A stretch of 64,000 bases of DNA from Syngnathus acus (taxonomy: Eukaryota > Chordata > Actinopteri > Syngnathiformes > Syngnathidae): assembly GCF_901709675.1 (NCBI RefSeq), contig NC_051104.1, positions 1,985,001 to 2,049,000 on the forward strand, written 5' to 3'. A model generated the notes under the pieces. It did not search any database. It saw nothing but the letters and a program-made list of their open reading frames with translations, and was not told the DNA's origin. A program made the translations under genes and the position numbers. This document shows, one piece after another, positions 36,424-57,700 of this stretch (position 1 is the first letter of the stretch; every line of letters begins with the position of its first letter).

Positions 36424-39400
36424 ATGGCCGAAGGCTCCTCAGGTAAATTATTTGAATTTACTCTCATTTCTCTAGTTGGTCTTTTGAGAGGATTTTCTGT
36501 CAATAAATGACGAACTGCACGAACTCAAACGCTGCATGTACTTCGGTCGTTACTCTTGTTAGCTCGTTGTAGTTTAACTTTTTCACAAGATGATTTGACG
36601 TTTTTATTGGACCGACATTTTGAAGTAGTATAATAATCGTACTCCGACGTGTTGTGTGGGGTTTTACTATAACATGCTATATGCGAAGACTTGCCCACGA
36701 ACTTAGAAATCCCTCCCACTGTAAGCGATCTGACTATTAACACAAAATTAATACATTGTGGAGCTTTTTTCTGGAGCGTTTTTCTCAAGGGTAAATAATC
36801 ATAGAAATGGACAACTGCGTTTGAACTAATTTCAAACAACCACCTACTTCGGAAAAAAAATCTTCGTTTCATAATTTCAGCATTAACAATGACGATTTCG
36901 GTTCGCAAGAACCACCGTGACTACGGCAGTGTAGGGCTAAGTGTTAGTCAAAATGATGCAGAGTTTTTATTTTTAGAAGTGATATTTAATATCGTTATAA
37001 TACCCAACTAACCTTATGTATGATCGTGTTTAATGGTTTTTTTTTTCAGTGTGAGCAGTATTTAACACTGTTACCGTTGTACTTGTAGATGCAGCGGACC
37101 TCAATCCAGAGGGCTCATCGCATTCTAAAAAGCCAAACGATTACAAGTCCAGACGTGGTCAGTCGAGATTCAGTGGTGAGCGACGCTCAAGCGCTCCCTC
37201 TCAGCAGTACGGCCGCCCTCATCGCGACTTCCAAAAGGCGGATGCTCATCGCCAACACGGGGAGGAGGGCGGCAAGAGACGAGGGCGAGGCCGACGGGAA
37301 GGAATCCGAGCTGCCAATGAGAATTTTCACACCCCGCGCTGGCAAAGACCTTTCGCTGATGACCAGCTGGACTACGGACCCGATTGGACGAACTGGCGGA
37401 GAGACGATGACTGTGGCAGTAGGAATTTGGAACAGAGGAAGTTTAAACATGAGAATCCCTGCCGAGGAGATGACCCTCATTTAAGGGAGAAGAATGGCGG
37501 CGTCAGGCGTCGGGCGCCGCATGATGAGACAGCAGAATGGGAAAGGGGCCGGCGCCCCACGGCGGCCGATCCTGACGCCCGTGGAGATCATCCCAAGAAA
37601 CAGCCTGAACAGAAACGGCAACACGGACCCATCAAACCTCCCAAAGTGGCGGCGCGGGGCGAGAGGGACTCGGATCGGGCGGCCAGTCGCCGCGATGACC
37701 GCAACAGACGACACCCGAGCGACCGTCGCGAAGGCCAGTGGAGTGCGCGCAACCGCAACATGCCAGAAAGCAACGAAACCCAAACAGGTCGCCCAAACCC
37801 ACCAACACGCCTTGATTATTCTTTCATTAAAATAATTCATTTTACATATCAACAAAACTTTTTTTTATAAAGCTGTAGATGAATTGTGATAATGTTAACC
37901 ATGATTAATGGACTAGCATGAATTATTTGAAACCATTGTAAATCCGTATTTCAACTTTTTTTTTTTTTTTGGTGCATCTATTTGATTTGGAAATGTTGGC
38001 CTTTAAGCAGCCGTCCGGTCCTTTGCGGCTTTTTCAGGATGTCTGATCGAGCAGCTGTCGTCGGAGAAGTACGAGTGTATGGTGTGCTGCGACGTCGTCC
38101 GTCTGATGGCGCCCGTGTGGAGCTGCCACAGCTGCTTCCATGTCTTCCATCTGAATTGCATCAAGAAATGGGCGCGCTCACCAGCTTCCCAGGCAGACGG
38201 TGCGGTTTCACGAGCGACTTAACTATCAACCAACTTTAGCTGCCGTCGCAATCAACCTACTTTAGCTGCCGTCGCAACTGCTAGTTTTTCCAGGTCATCT
38301 GGGAGAAAGATGACATTTTGTTATTTAGCTCAAGATGCGAGTCGTGTTTTTCAATTTTTTCTTAAAACAATATTTTCCCAAAAAAATGGAAGATTTTTTT
38401 CCACTTATGTTAAGCAAAGAATCGAATGAATATCCCCCCATTATTTAATCTTAAACTGAATTAGAAGTCTCCTTGTGTCTGCATGGCCGGCATTACTGCC
38501 ATCTGGTGGCCAGGATGGGTACTCCAGAAGGGGTAGCTTGCTGAATTAGAATGGAAGTTTGTTCTGGATTGTTTTTCACCATCAGCATGCTTTTCCCCCG
38601 CGAATAACAAGAGCAGCAGTGTTGTTTTTTTTTGCTTCCCATGACCTTTATTTTGCTCTCTTTCAGATTCCACTGAAGGTTGGCGTTGTCCCGCCTGTCA
38701 GAATGTTGCACACAAACACCCGTCCACCTACACTTGTTTCTGCGGTGAGTCTCTGATCATTCAAAGTGTCCATCTCGTGCAAAGTTTGTCTCACACAGTA
38801 AGATGGCGCCGTTTGTGCCGACAGGCAAAGTGACCAATCCTGAGTGGCAGCGCAGCGAGATCCCCCACAGCTGCGGCGACATGTGTGGGAAGAGGAGAAG
38901 CGGCGGGGACTGCAATCACCCTTGTAACATGTGAGCCACACGAAACAAACGTGCCCCGTTGTCTCTCTCCCGTGCTACGCCTAAAATTAAAAAAAATTGT
39001 CTTTATTGTTTCCTCCGTCAAGCTTATGTCATCCAGGACCTTGTCCGCAGTGTCCAGCCTTTGTGACCAGATCCTGCATCTGTGGAAAAATGAGGTAGCA
39101 CACGCAGGCAGCGTCATGTGCTTTGCTACCATTCTTCCCTTGTTCATTGCCGGATTTTGTCGCCCCCTTTGGCAGTCAGCCCATGCGCTGCAGCCAGCCC
39201 TCGCTCCTCCGCTGCGGCGAGGCGTGCGGCGCCGTGCTCAACTGCGGCCGACACGCCTGTGCTCAGGTGTGCCATGGAGGATCGTGTCAGCCCTGCCAGC
39301 TGCGAGTTCGGCAAGGTGAGGCTTTGAGACCACCGCGCCTTATAATCCCCAAAATAGGGTTGACTTGAGCCCATTTAAAAAAATAACGCAAGGGACCGTT

Positions 39401-42400
39401 TTGACGATTAAACACCAATGTATCGCTTATATGTCGCTTGTGCGCCCACTCCAGCCTGCTACTGTGGAGTCTCCACCCGTGAGATCCCCTGTGGCACAGA
39501 TGAAGACGGATTGGACGCTTCGGGAGATTTCTCCTGCCAAAAGACTTGTGGAAAGTAAGTTGGAATCTCCTTTTTTTTTTTTTTTCTTGTTTGCATTCAT
39601 CCATTAAGACCACCTTGCTTTTGTCTCGCAGCATGTTAAACTGCGAAATTCATCGGTGCCAGCAGCCGTGCCACCCCGGCTCGTGCCCGCCGTGCCCTCG
39701 CTCACCCAGCGTCGTCAAGACCTGCCCTTGCGGCCAGACACCTCTGGCTAAACTGCTGGAGCTGGGCTGCTCGGACCGGAAAAGCTGCTCCGATCCAATC
39801 CCCTCCTGCGGGAAGACGTGCACCTTCCCCCTACCCTGTGGCTCCAATGGTATGACGCAAGCTATTCACTCCTACTATTATGTGGCTGCGCCAGTTGGCA
39901 TGTTTTCGTCCCCAACTAGGGTCCAGCAAGGCATCCATTATCATTTTAGGCAGCAGAGGGCGCTATTACTACTAAGCTATCAATCAAGTGACTTGTATTT
40001 TTTGGGAGAGGGGGCACTGTTAAGTATTTTGACAATTATCCGCTTTGAATGAAGCAACACAAATAGCAGCGAGAAGTATTTGCCTTTTTTTTTTTACGTT
40101 GCCTTGATTTTCAAACGGTCCGCTCGGGTAGCTGATGCATCCGTCGTCCGTTTGTTTCAGACACCATCCACCAGTGTGACAAGCTGTGCCACGAGGGAGC
40201 CTGCGGGCCTTGCTCCCTGACTTCCACCATCAGATGCCGATGTGCTTCCAAGACAAAAGTGACCGAAAACGCACAGCTCCCCTGTCTTGTCTTTTTTTAA
40301 TTTTGTTTTATTTTGCCAACTGAATCTGTATCCCATTTCAGGAGGTGCCGTGTGCCACGATCAAAAGCGAGGGTAAGCTCAGACTTTGCCCATCAGTCAG
40401 CTTCAGTCTGTCCTTATCTCAAGCTCAACCAAAGTCAGTCAATCTGTCGCTTTTCAGAGGAGCTGGTGTTCACCTGCGAAAAGCGCTGCAACAAAAAACG
40501 CTCCTGCGGCCGACATAAGTGCGGCGAGCTGTGCTGCGTGGTGAGTTGTCATTGGGGATTGTTTTCGTGACTTTTTTAATGTGAAAAGTTGAAGGTTGAA
40601 CGCGGACTAAAAATAATCGGTTAATTCAACAGTCAAGTCAAAGTCAATATGAAGTGCCGCAACGCTGCCATCTACTGGTGTGTGTGTGCATCAGTCGAGC
40701 TTGAAATTCAAAGCGGGAACGTCATCGGCGAGAAATGAAAACATGGAGCCTTTGGGTTAGGTACACACGCTCTCATTTGCCTTTCACGCAGAGTGTGGAG
40801 CACAAGTGCCAGCTCATCTGCGGCTACAAACTCAACTGTGGCCTGCACCGCTGCCAGGAGCCTTGTCACCGTGGCAACTGTGAACCCTGCTGGCAGTCCA
40901 GTGAGTTTATCATGTTTATCTTTTCTTTTCTTTTTTTTTTCTTCCTTTTTGAGAGTCGTTGGCTAGTATTTGCTCTGAATGTAAAGCGCCACAACCTTGG
41001 ACTTCTTCCTGCTTTTTCTTTTCGGCGTGATCCCAGGTTTTGACGAGCTGACGTGTCACTGCGGGGCCTCCGTGTTGTACCCACCCATCCCGTGTGGCAC
41101 AAGCCCGCCCGAGTGCAAGAACCTGTGTACCAGGAGACACGAGTGTGACCATCCTGGTAAAGCATGTTACTAAACACACACACACACTTTGTGATCGTTA
41201 ACACCTTCACCGTTAACTTAAAAACTCGAGATGGAATATTTGAGAGCCATCCATGCAAGGCGGGGAATTAAATGCTCCACTTTGGCCCGATTATCCACGC
41301 CAAAAAAACATCTGACCGGATATTGAGTCACGACTGTGTTGGTCTTTCAGTGTTCCACAACTGCCACAATGAGGAGAAGTGTCCCCCTTGCACCTATCTG
41401 ACCGACAAGTGGTGCATGGGAAAGCACGAGGTGATGCCGCAGGATTTGCTTTTCAAGCAAATGTGGTGTATTTACGTGTGTGTTTTTTTTTTATTTGAAG
41501 CAACGCAGCAACATCCCGTGCCACCTCAGAGACATTTCCTGCGGGCTGACCTGCGGCAAAACATTGCCGTGTCAGATGCACCGCTGCAAGCGAATCTGCC
41601 ACCGCGACGACTGCTCGGCAGCGGCGGGCGGATGCGGCCAGCCGTGCGCGCTCCCCCGCCCGGATTGCGCTCACGCCTGCGCCGCCCCCTGCCACACGGG
41701 CACTCCCTGCCCGCGCACCACCTGCGCCGCTAAGGTACAAAATTCCAAGGAGGAAGCCGGCCGGGGAACTGTTTCATCGTTGCGTCATGCGTCCAGGTGG
41801 CGCTGCAGTGCGATTGCGCTAGAAGGAAGGAAATGGTGTCGTGCGCCGAAGCTGCCAGTTCCCATCAGAAGTCAGTTGAATTCAGGAGCTCCGCGCGTCG
41901 TCTTCGCCGGATGTTGAAAGCTTTGCGTGTCGCAGGTACGCCGCCATCGCCGTGGCCAGCAAGCTGTCCGACATGCAACCGGGCGACTCCACGGACATGG
42001 GCCCGCTGCTAGCCAAGAAGGAGCTCAAAGAGAGCAGGTAGCAAATGACGGCAGGTGGACGGACGGGCGTCTGCCTCACCTGACTGAAACGGCCACCTTT
42101 GCCCTTCAGGCTGGAATGCGACGAGGAGTGCGCCACGCTGGAGCGGAACAAGCGCCTGGCCGAAGCCTTGCAGATTGACCCCTCCTCGGACCCCTTCCGT
42201 GCGCGCTCCCCCTCTGTGTACAGCGGCAGCCTCAAAGAGGACGCCAGGTGCGTCTCCCGTTTGACCTTTGCACTCCCGGGTCACTGCATACCATTGCTCT
42301 CTTTCAGGAAAGACTTGAAGTTTGTCTCGGGCGTCGAAGAGGCCATTAAGAATCTTGTGGAGCTTGTTTCCAAGGTGAGAAGTTCTGAACTTAAGGCACC

Positions 42401-42986
42401 ACGGAATCCAGTTGGGACCGTAAGATGATTTTCAAATCACTTTTTTGTTTGTTGTTGTTTAGGGCAAGCAGCCAAAGAAGAGCCACTGCTTCCAGCCCAT
42501 GAACAGGGAGCGCCGCCGGATCGTCCACGAGCTGGCCGAGGTCTATGCCGTAGAGAGCATCAGCTACGACAGCGAGCCCAAGCGCAACGTGGTCGTCACC
42601 GCGCTCAAGTAAGTATCAATCCCAAAGGGGGGGCATTACTAGGGTCACTGTCATTTGCTTTTAGGTAAAAATGCAATTGAAATCAGAAATGCAATGCCCT
42701 CTCCCTCGTTGTCTCCCTCTTGTTGTCAGGGGGAAGTCGCTGTGTCCAAAATGGACGCTGACCTCGTTGATTGAACGTGAGACCAGCGCCAGGGCCCCCG
42801 TGCCCATTGCTCACATCAAACAGGCCAGCAGCAGGTGGGTTCTTCTGCTTCTGTCAGCAGGTGCCATTTTGTAGCCCTCTTACAACATGTCCCCCAAATT
42901 GTCCTTGTAGAGTCTCCAGCACCACCACCTGGTCCAAGCTGGTCAAAGAAGAGCCGGTCGTTGATTATTTTGACGTGCAGGACTGA
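36424..42986 (+). CDS. nfx1: NF-X1-type zinc-finger transcriptional repressor
   Basis: Nuclear protein with RING-type and NF-X1 cysteine-rich fingers plus an R3H domain; family members repress X-box promoters. Exons: 36424-36442, 37089-37787, 38038-38199, 38667-38744, 38825-38930, 39023-39094, 39176-39315, 39455-39554, 39632-39849, 40161-40258, 40342-40372, 40458-40540, 40792-40900, 41037-41156, 41351-41430, 41501-41734, 41797-41870, 41935-42037, 42110-42247, 42308-42374, 42463-42608, 42731-42834 and 42911-42986. These join in one frame to 1018 residues. Exon 2 codes a charged, disordered region. Exon 3 has the RING start ([31 protein letters not shown]). NF-X1 fingers follow ([45 protein letters not shown]). 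The R3H region includes [15 protein letters not shown] and [17 protein letters not shown]. The C-terminus is VVDYFDVQD. Confidence 0.95.
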
Positions 42987-43203
42987 AGAAAGAACGCAAG
43001 AATGCTGTGGTAAATTTGAGCTTGCATGGATCCTGAATCAGGTCTTGAATTTTGACATACAATAGATATATAATTATCACTTTCACCACAGCTGTAACAA
43101 AACGCTTTTCAGAACATCTAAAATAACTTCACATCCCACGAAACATTAGCTATGATACAATCGAAACTGTTCTTGTTTGCAACCACTTTTCACGAAAAGG
43201 TGA

Positions 43204-43209
43204 AATAAA
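43204..43209 (+). terminator. nfx1 polyadenylation signal AATAAA
   Basis: Lies about 220 bp after the nfx1 stop codon, the first AATAAA downstream. Confidence 0.55.
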
Positions 43210-46200
43210 AGTTATTGTCCTCTTTTGAGAGTATTTCTGCTTGTATACTGCTCATGGTGTTTTGAAGCGGGTGGGTGGATACGAGTGGGCTGTTTGGGAC
43301 ATGAAAGTGGCGGTGACTCACGCACAGCTGCTTATATCATTGTGTCAACTCAACAACTGAAATACTGGAAACGCAAGACCAAAAAAAAAAATCTCATCTT
43401 TAGGTTTTCTTTTTGCTTTTGTATTTACAGTCAGGACCATACATTTTGAGGCTCAAAACACAATTTGAAATAAAACCAACAAGCTTTCATTTTGATATCC
43501 AAATGACGTCAACGGTCTTTTCAAGAGGCAGGAAAACTCAAACTGGTTTGCAGCGTGGAAGCTGTCAACAAAAGACATTAGCGAACGCCTGATTTCATAC
43601 CAGGTGATGAGGTGCTGGGCCTCGACTGCAATGGAAATTAGGAAACGACTTTCCGTTCATTTCAACGTGGAAGGAAGTTTGGGGTGTTTTGGGTTACGAG
43701 CTTGGTCGTTGGAGAAATCAAACTGGAATTTCAAGGCAACACAGGATTGTAAAATGTTTTGAGAGGCCTTCCAGTGTAATGCTGTGTGCACTTCTACAAC
43801 TATAAAAAAATATATGGTGTAGCTATCTGTGCAAAGGTGGAATTTCTAAACACATTTCCACTGGTGTACTTGAGAAGTATGCTGAATTGGATTATTTTTG
43901 CTTTTTTTTTTTTTTTTTTAACTGCCGCTGCCTTCCTGTGCCTCCAATTTTCTGCCCACCCTGCGTTTTTTTCTTCAATACCCCCCCTCCCCTAAAAAGA
44001 AAAAAAAAACCAGGCAGTCTCTTTGTGTCTGCTATTTGAGAATTTCAACCCCCCAAAAAAACAGTGGAGAGGTGTTGCACTGTAAGCCGACAAAAAAAAG
44101 GAAACGCAGCGAGCGAGAAAGCTGATCATTTGCCCACACTCCCTGCCTTTGCTCATTTTTCATCCCATCGCGTCGCTCTCCGGCGGCTAGTTGAAGCAAA
44201 AAAAAAAAAAAAAAAGAAAGCGACCGCGCCTGCGCTCCTCTTCGCTTCCTTTCGCCGGAGACGCTTCACCAATCCCGGCTTGTGGCGGCTCCATCCCCGG
44301 CAGGGCCAGCAGCAACAGCGGCAGCAGTGGCAACGTCCACTGATAGCCAAGTGACACGATCAAGTCTCATTCACTGGCATTTGCTGGGCTTTTTTTTTTT
44401 TTTTTTCTCTTGCAAAGCCTCGAGGAAGTTGAGGAGGAGACCTGACTGAACCGGACCGGACTGGACGACTGCACGCATCCGACACTTGGTGCTGTTGAGT
44501 CGGCCCAAAAAGCCCATCCGAGGTAGAGGATGGAGAGAAAGGTACGGAGCTGACGTTCTTGTCTTCTTGACTATTATTAGCTCACTGCGGGAGCTACATC
44601 GTGTAACCTGCTCCGTTAGAGCTTTGGGGGAGCTTTTGTTTTGCAGTGAAATGGGGATTTTTGTCAGTGTAAAATGGTGGTGTTTTGGCCTCGCTATAGC
44701 CGCATAGTGCAGGAGGCAGCGGGGGGGTGTCGGTGGGGGGGGGGTTAGACGAGTTCGTTGTGTCTGCATCATCAGGCGCCTAACTCGCAGCTTCCGAGCC
44801 TCACCAGACAGCAGCTTGTTAACCTTGACTGCCGATGAGGAAACGAGACACTTGAGCCTGGTGTGGAAGGAGGAAGGGGCTGCTTGCCTGCTGACTGCTG
44901 GGCCTGCTGGTTCCGCCTGCTCACCGTGCTCCATCCTATTTATCCCCCCCCCCATCTTGACAAAAAGTTTCACTCGAGTGAGTTTTTTGAATGGCACCAG
45001 ATACTCTCTGGTCACTTTAGTTGGCACTTGCAACACTTTTGCTTATGTTGTTTCAACCGCTTTCATACCTTGAGTGATTATTCTTTGGGTTTCCAAGAGT
45101 GATGTTTGGTGAATTTTAATACCTACGTGGATTTCTTTGCTGGACACAAAAATACACTTACCATTTTTAATTAGGGTTATATTTGTTAAATGTACAGTTG
45201 GACTAAATGTCATGGAGAAGTGAAAATGAAACATTTCCAAACACAATGCCACAATTTGTTTAAATATTGCTACTCTGTTTTAGATCAGCAGTGCATGCTG
45301 TTTTATTTTGGGATATTGAATAGAATATACAGAATTCTATTTTCATAATCAGAGCATACAGAAGGCTTGGCTTGGCTTAGTGTAGTTTCAAATGTTCAAT
45401 TCTTTCATTTACAAACACGAGACCTTTGAGATTTTAGCTTTTACAAAGATGGTGTTTGCTTTGACACTCCATTACTGCCATTTGATGGGATTTGGAATGT
45501 GCTGAGGTTCCCCCCCTTGAGCTCCTGAGTTTGTCCTCCTGGAGCGTTAAAGCGGGCTTTTTTTTGTTTGCCAAGTAGTAGGTCGGTCATCGCCCCACTC
45601 GTCTCTGTATGTCTTACTTTCAGGCCTAAATGGACAATGGCGGTACTTCCCTCTTAAGCGGCGGAGGAGTGCCAACCTGCTCAATGGCAGTTTGTTGCCA
45701 TGGAAACAAAACGGCTTCTGGGGAAAAAAACTCTAAACGTGATTGGTTTCCACTCACTTTAGTGTTGAAAGAAATATTCCATGCTCCACTGGAGGTCACT
45801 AAAAGTTCAAATTAAGCTGGTAGCTTGACTGATGGGTTTAATTCCTTTGGAGAGCAAGCTCCTGACTAAACGTACTTGCATCTCCAATCAATTTCATCGT
45901 TTGAAATGCTGTCAAACCCAAACCTGGCTGTCGTCACATTGGCTACTGTAGTTTTAAGCTGTTGCTATGGCGACAGCAACCCGGAAATGCCCTGGAGCAG
46001 GCTTTACATGCTTTGTCTGGCACACAAAAAAATACTTAACATTCCTCTTGATCCAAGTGGTCCACTTTTTGTATTGTGCTCACGATCTTGGCCGTTGTAG
46101 GAGCTGCTTTGGGTTTTTTTTTTTTCCTCCCCCGTTTGGGGTTTTCAGCCTTTCGACGGCAGCCCAGGAGTTTCTTTTGTACGTGTGACAAAGACACCTC

Positions 46201-47813
46201 CAAGTGGGATGCCGGGGCAAATCTCCCCTTTTTTTTTTTTAAACCAATTGAAGTGTTTAGAAAAGCTTCCAAGTGGTGACAGAAGAATGTTTGGAAGATG
46301 AAGCCAAGGAAAACATTTCTCCTCATCATTCAACTCCCACTTCGATGATTCTTAACACGTTGGGTGTTATGTGCGTTATGCAAAGTGTTCATGCAACCAT
46401 TGCTTTACTGCTTGCGCCCCCTCTTGGCCATCCAATAACATAGGCCCCGCCCCCTTCTCCACCCCCAGTAGCACCCCCTCGTCTTTCCCACACTGGGACA
46501 TTAGCATTTTTTTCCTCCTGAGGTAGTCAGTGAGGGTCCGGCAAGGGGTGACTCTACGTACGACTGGGGCTTGGGGGGAAGAGGGGGGGGGGGGTGTTCT
46601 CTCTTTTGCATGGTCCACTTGACCTAATGATTCGTCTGGGTGCGTTCACTTATTCAACTTGTGTAAAAAATATTTTCCAATCCACATTTGTCCACGATTC
46701 AAACCTTTCCAATGACGAACTATTTCCCACATCCCACAAATTCACCATTTTCTGTCCAAGTCCCACATTTAACATGTCATTCCTTTTTTGAACACGTCAT
46801 TCTGCATCATCCCGCATTTCAGAGCAGCGTAGTCGAAGCGGCGTGAATTGTCCGGCCACGTGGGAGACGCAACACGCTTGGCAATTCTTTTTCAAATCCA
46901 CCAAACTGCAGTTGCCAATTGTGTCCACCAGGGGGCGCACAGAGGCCCGTTTACATGACGTCGTGGAATTGTCTGGTACTCGGGATTTGACACCTGAGCT
47001 TAACGCATTTGTGGAGGCTAAAAGATGGCAGGTTTGACCAGCAAAGGAAGGCCACCTCTTTAAAAATGTTGTCGTGCGCCCTAAAAAATTATTAATGCAT
47101 TAAGCTACATTATGCTTGCGTTCACATTTCACTTTTTTTTTCAAAAATAAAAAAGGTTGAGGTTAAGCGGTTTGGATGATTGTACGTTTGACATCTTTTC
47201 TCCGAGCAACAAAAGGAGCCCTGCCTCTTTAATTTCAAACACCTCTCTTTTTTTTTGTGCGCTGGCGACCTCCGACTCGGTCACCCCATCATTGGAGCAC
47301 TTCCCAAAGTGTCCCTTATCTCCCCCCCTCCTCACTTTTTCCTCGCTGTACGCGCGCGCGTTTGTGTGCGCGCGCCACATGCCTTCTTATCTTACCAGCG
47401 GAATGCAACGCAACAGCTGCGCAGGAGGGGCAGGCGGTGGGCTGGCTGAAACCCCCCTGGTTGGCCCCCGCAGCAGCAGCAGCAGCACCAGCAGCAGAAC
47501 CCTCCCTCCCTCTTCTCTCCTTCTCTCTCTCTCTCTCTCCCTCTCTCTGTCTCCCTCCTCGCGTGAGCGACATTCCTAGCTGGTGAAAGGCAAGTTAAAA
47601 GTGAAGCGGACACACAAGCGAGGGAAGGAGGGAGGTGGAAGGAGGAGGAGGAGGTGGAGGAGGAGGAGGAGAGCACAAAGAGAAGGAAAGTGGAGCAGGG
47701 GAGGGGAACGGGAAGCTGGCTGACGGCGGCGGCGACGGCGGGCAGACAAAAGAAGGAGAAGGCGAAGGAGACGCGGAGGGAGCGCATACGAGGCGGAGGG
47801 GGGAGCGCAGCAA
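43210..47813. other. Long gap before smarcd3, probable upstream promoter region
   Basis: No protein-coding exon with family similarity was found. The segment has many T and A runs. A GC-rich leader-like stretch at about 44220-44541 ends in a short ATG and a good splice donor, a possible alternative first exon. The last about 350 bp before 47814 are purine-rich 5' UTR-like sequence with a CT microsatellite near 47520-47560. Confidence 0.45.
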
Positions 47814-54706
<6,893 letters not shown>

Positions 54707-57700
54707 ACAAAATGTTTGTCGGCATTGTTCTCGTCGAGACAAGACGTCCGCCAAGGTCAGAACATTAGGTACACCAGCACTGAATCAAACTGAGTGGCTA
54801 ATATTTTGTCCCAATGTCATGTAGCTAAATAACCAAAATATTAGGAACACCTCTCGGGCCTGATGCATCGTCATTGTGTGTTGTGTTTGCAACGGTACCT
54901 AATGAAGTGGCCGTGTGCGTATTTTGCCACATATGCATTGATTGTTCAAAACAACGACAAAAAGGTGGAACTCTGTGCAGTCGTTTTCCACGACTGAGAG
55001 CAAAGGTAAAAAAAAAAAAAAAAAGCAAGGACACTGAGTTTTTTTTTTTTTTTCTTTTTCAATACTCCAACTCATCACATGAAGAAAAGGGAAACATTTT
55101 AAAATCGGGAGCTTTTGCGCCTGTTCTTGAAATATAAGGGTACAAAGTCGTTAAAAATTAATGAATTCATTCTCATGTTGTCATGTGGCACGTTTTCACA
55201 TTCGAAATGTTTCAAAGTTTCACTTCCACATTCAGCAAAACAAAATCAAGCCGCTTTTTTTTTTTTTTTTACACAATATGATATGGAGGAGCAGCCTTGT
55301 TAACGTAGCTTATGACTTCGATTTGGAAGACACGCACAAAAAAGGGTTAGCGAGGAATTCATTGCTCGGCTTTGTTTGACTGAACGTGGAAGTCAAAACG
55401 CAGCACGTTAAAACATGAAAGTGATGCGGTTATAACGTGATAATTTATCACATCTTGAAGTCAGAGTTAGTGTTTCCTAATGTGAAATGTATTACGTTAA
55501 AACGTGAAATTTACCACGAGGTATTGAACTTTTTTTTCCCCCCCTTAGTGTGGCAGCAACGCTGTGCGTGTGTGAGTGTGTGCATGTGTAAATGTGTGTG
55601 GGTGTGTGTTTGTTCTTCATCCCACCAGCAAAGCAGCTATCACACTCAAACTTGATTGTTTTTTTTTTTACTTCCAAAACTAATCAGAAAACTTCCAAAG
55701 CGTCACGTTTAAGTGTTTTTGTGGGAGTGGTGAAGTCACACCCACGTCAGTGTTATGCAAATCAGTTGAAGTATTGACCCCCCTAACCCGTTACCAAAGT
55801 GTCATCGCTCAAGCAGACATTGATGAAATGGGATAGATTTTTTTTGTTTTTTTTACTATTTCCAATGCGAATAGGTGAAAAGCTAGCCGGTATGCTAACA
55901 TGTAGCAAAGGTGCGAGGGAGGCTCGACAAGGGTTTCAAGTCAGCTGAAGTGAGCTTAGTCACGCTTTAGCGCTCCTATCAAGTTTGTGCTTGCTGCTTA
56001 CAAGTCAAAGCAAAAAAAAAAAATAAAATCACAAGATCACTAATCTCAAACTCACAAGTCGACTCCCTCGTATCTCTAGGCACCGTTGTATTTCCAATGA
56101 GATCATGCTAACAGTCAATGTGTAGCAAGATAGTTATTTTGATAGTTAGGAGATGGGAATGGAAATATGTTGACTTTGACTCTGAGGACTTTGAAAGATG
56201 TCAAATGCGCTGTTTTTAAAGAAGGATGACGCTTGTCTCGTGTGATTTTGTTTTTGCGTCTCACGAAGGTTTGGTGTTGGAACAGGGCTGATGTTCCTTT
56301 TTTTTTTTTTGCACTGTGCTGTAAATTGTACACCTCCTCTTCCTTCTCAAATTCATTGTAATTCACACTTGCCGGACTCACGTCTTCACCTCGGCCGATG
56401 CACGCTTCCGTCCAGAAAAACACAAGCTGTAAATATACATTCATGCATACGGTCTGTTCGGCTGCCATGTAGGTCAGTCAAATTGTGCCAAGGGCCATGT
56501 TAAGAAAAAAAAAAAAAAAGGACAATTAGACTGCAAGACTAAAGGCATGTTTTTTTTTTTTTTTGAATGAAGTTGTATTTTTCCAGAAGAAAGATGTAAC
56601 ACTACTAGAAAAAAATGAAAATATTTTTTTTAGTTAATAGTTAATATGTAACACTACTAGAAAAAATAAGAATCGTTTTTTTAAGTTAATATTACAGGAC
56701 AATGTCTTCAGTAGTAAAAGTCATGTTTTACAACTTGGTTTTCTCGGGAAAAAACATGACTTTTAATTTTAGAAATATTATACGATTGCAAATTCTTATC
56801 CTGGAATGGATACTACTTATGTTAGTCTAAAGAATCTTGAAAATATTTACAATAATAATGCATAATGGACAACATTTTGTCTTAAAAATCTCAAAAGAAT
56901 CAACTGTTTTAATCAAAAAATACCATCTTTACTCTTGTCAAAATACAACTTTATTCTCCATAGATAAACAAAATCCCACTTTATTCTGCTGGTGTCATAA
57001 TTTCAGTGTGGCCCTCACGTTGTAAAAATAAAAAAGCCTCCTGTAAGTTTTTTTTTTTGTTGCCAAAAATAATCTAATGAGCTACCAGCAAAACAGTCTA
57101 GCTGTATTTTTCTTACTTAGATCAGAATTATAATAACAAAAACAACACATTACCTTTAGTTGTCTTGTAGGTTTTTTTTCCCTAGTAGTCATACAGCTGA
57201 TGATTAGCGCCCCCGCGTGGGGAGGAGAAGACTCAGCGGCTCCTGGCAGAAAGTTTTCAAACGTGTCCGCTCGCTCCGTGCATGTTTTTTTTTTCTCAAG
57301 CGAGCAAGGCAGCTTTTCACTTGTGTTGAACACTTAAAAAAATGTCCTGACAGAAAAAGGAGCAAAAGGGACAACAACTGTGACCTTGTGTGATGGACTG
57401 GATGTAAATAAATAAGCGCTTGCCAAAGTTTGTAAAAACCACAATGCGCCTTCAGTATCCTTTTGTTTGCGTTTGTCTTATTTGAATGGATTCAATAATG
57501 ATATTTATATTAATAATAATGAATCATTTACAATCTGCCAAAGGACGCACGGGTGACATTTCCTCGAAAGGCAAGCAGGAATCCAGGCAGCGTGTCACCG
57601 GCACAAGCTTTGCTTTGTGCTGAGGTTGCGGGACCACTTTCTAGGGGCAGCGCAAAAAAAAAAAAAAAACAAGAGCCAACTTTCACACAGCTTGCAGTCA

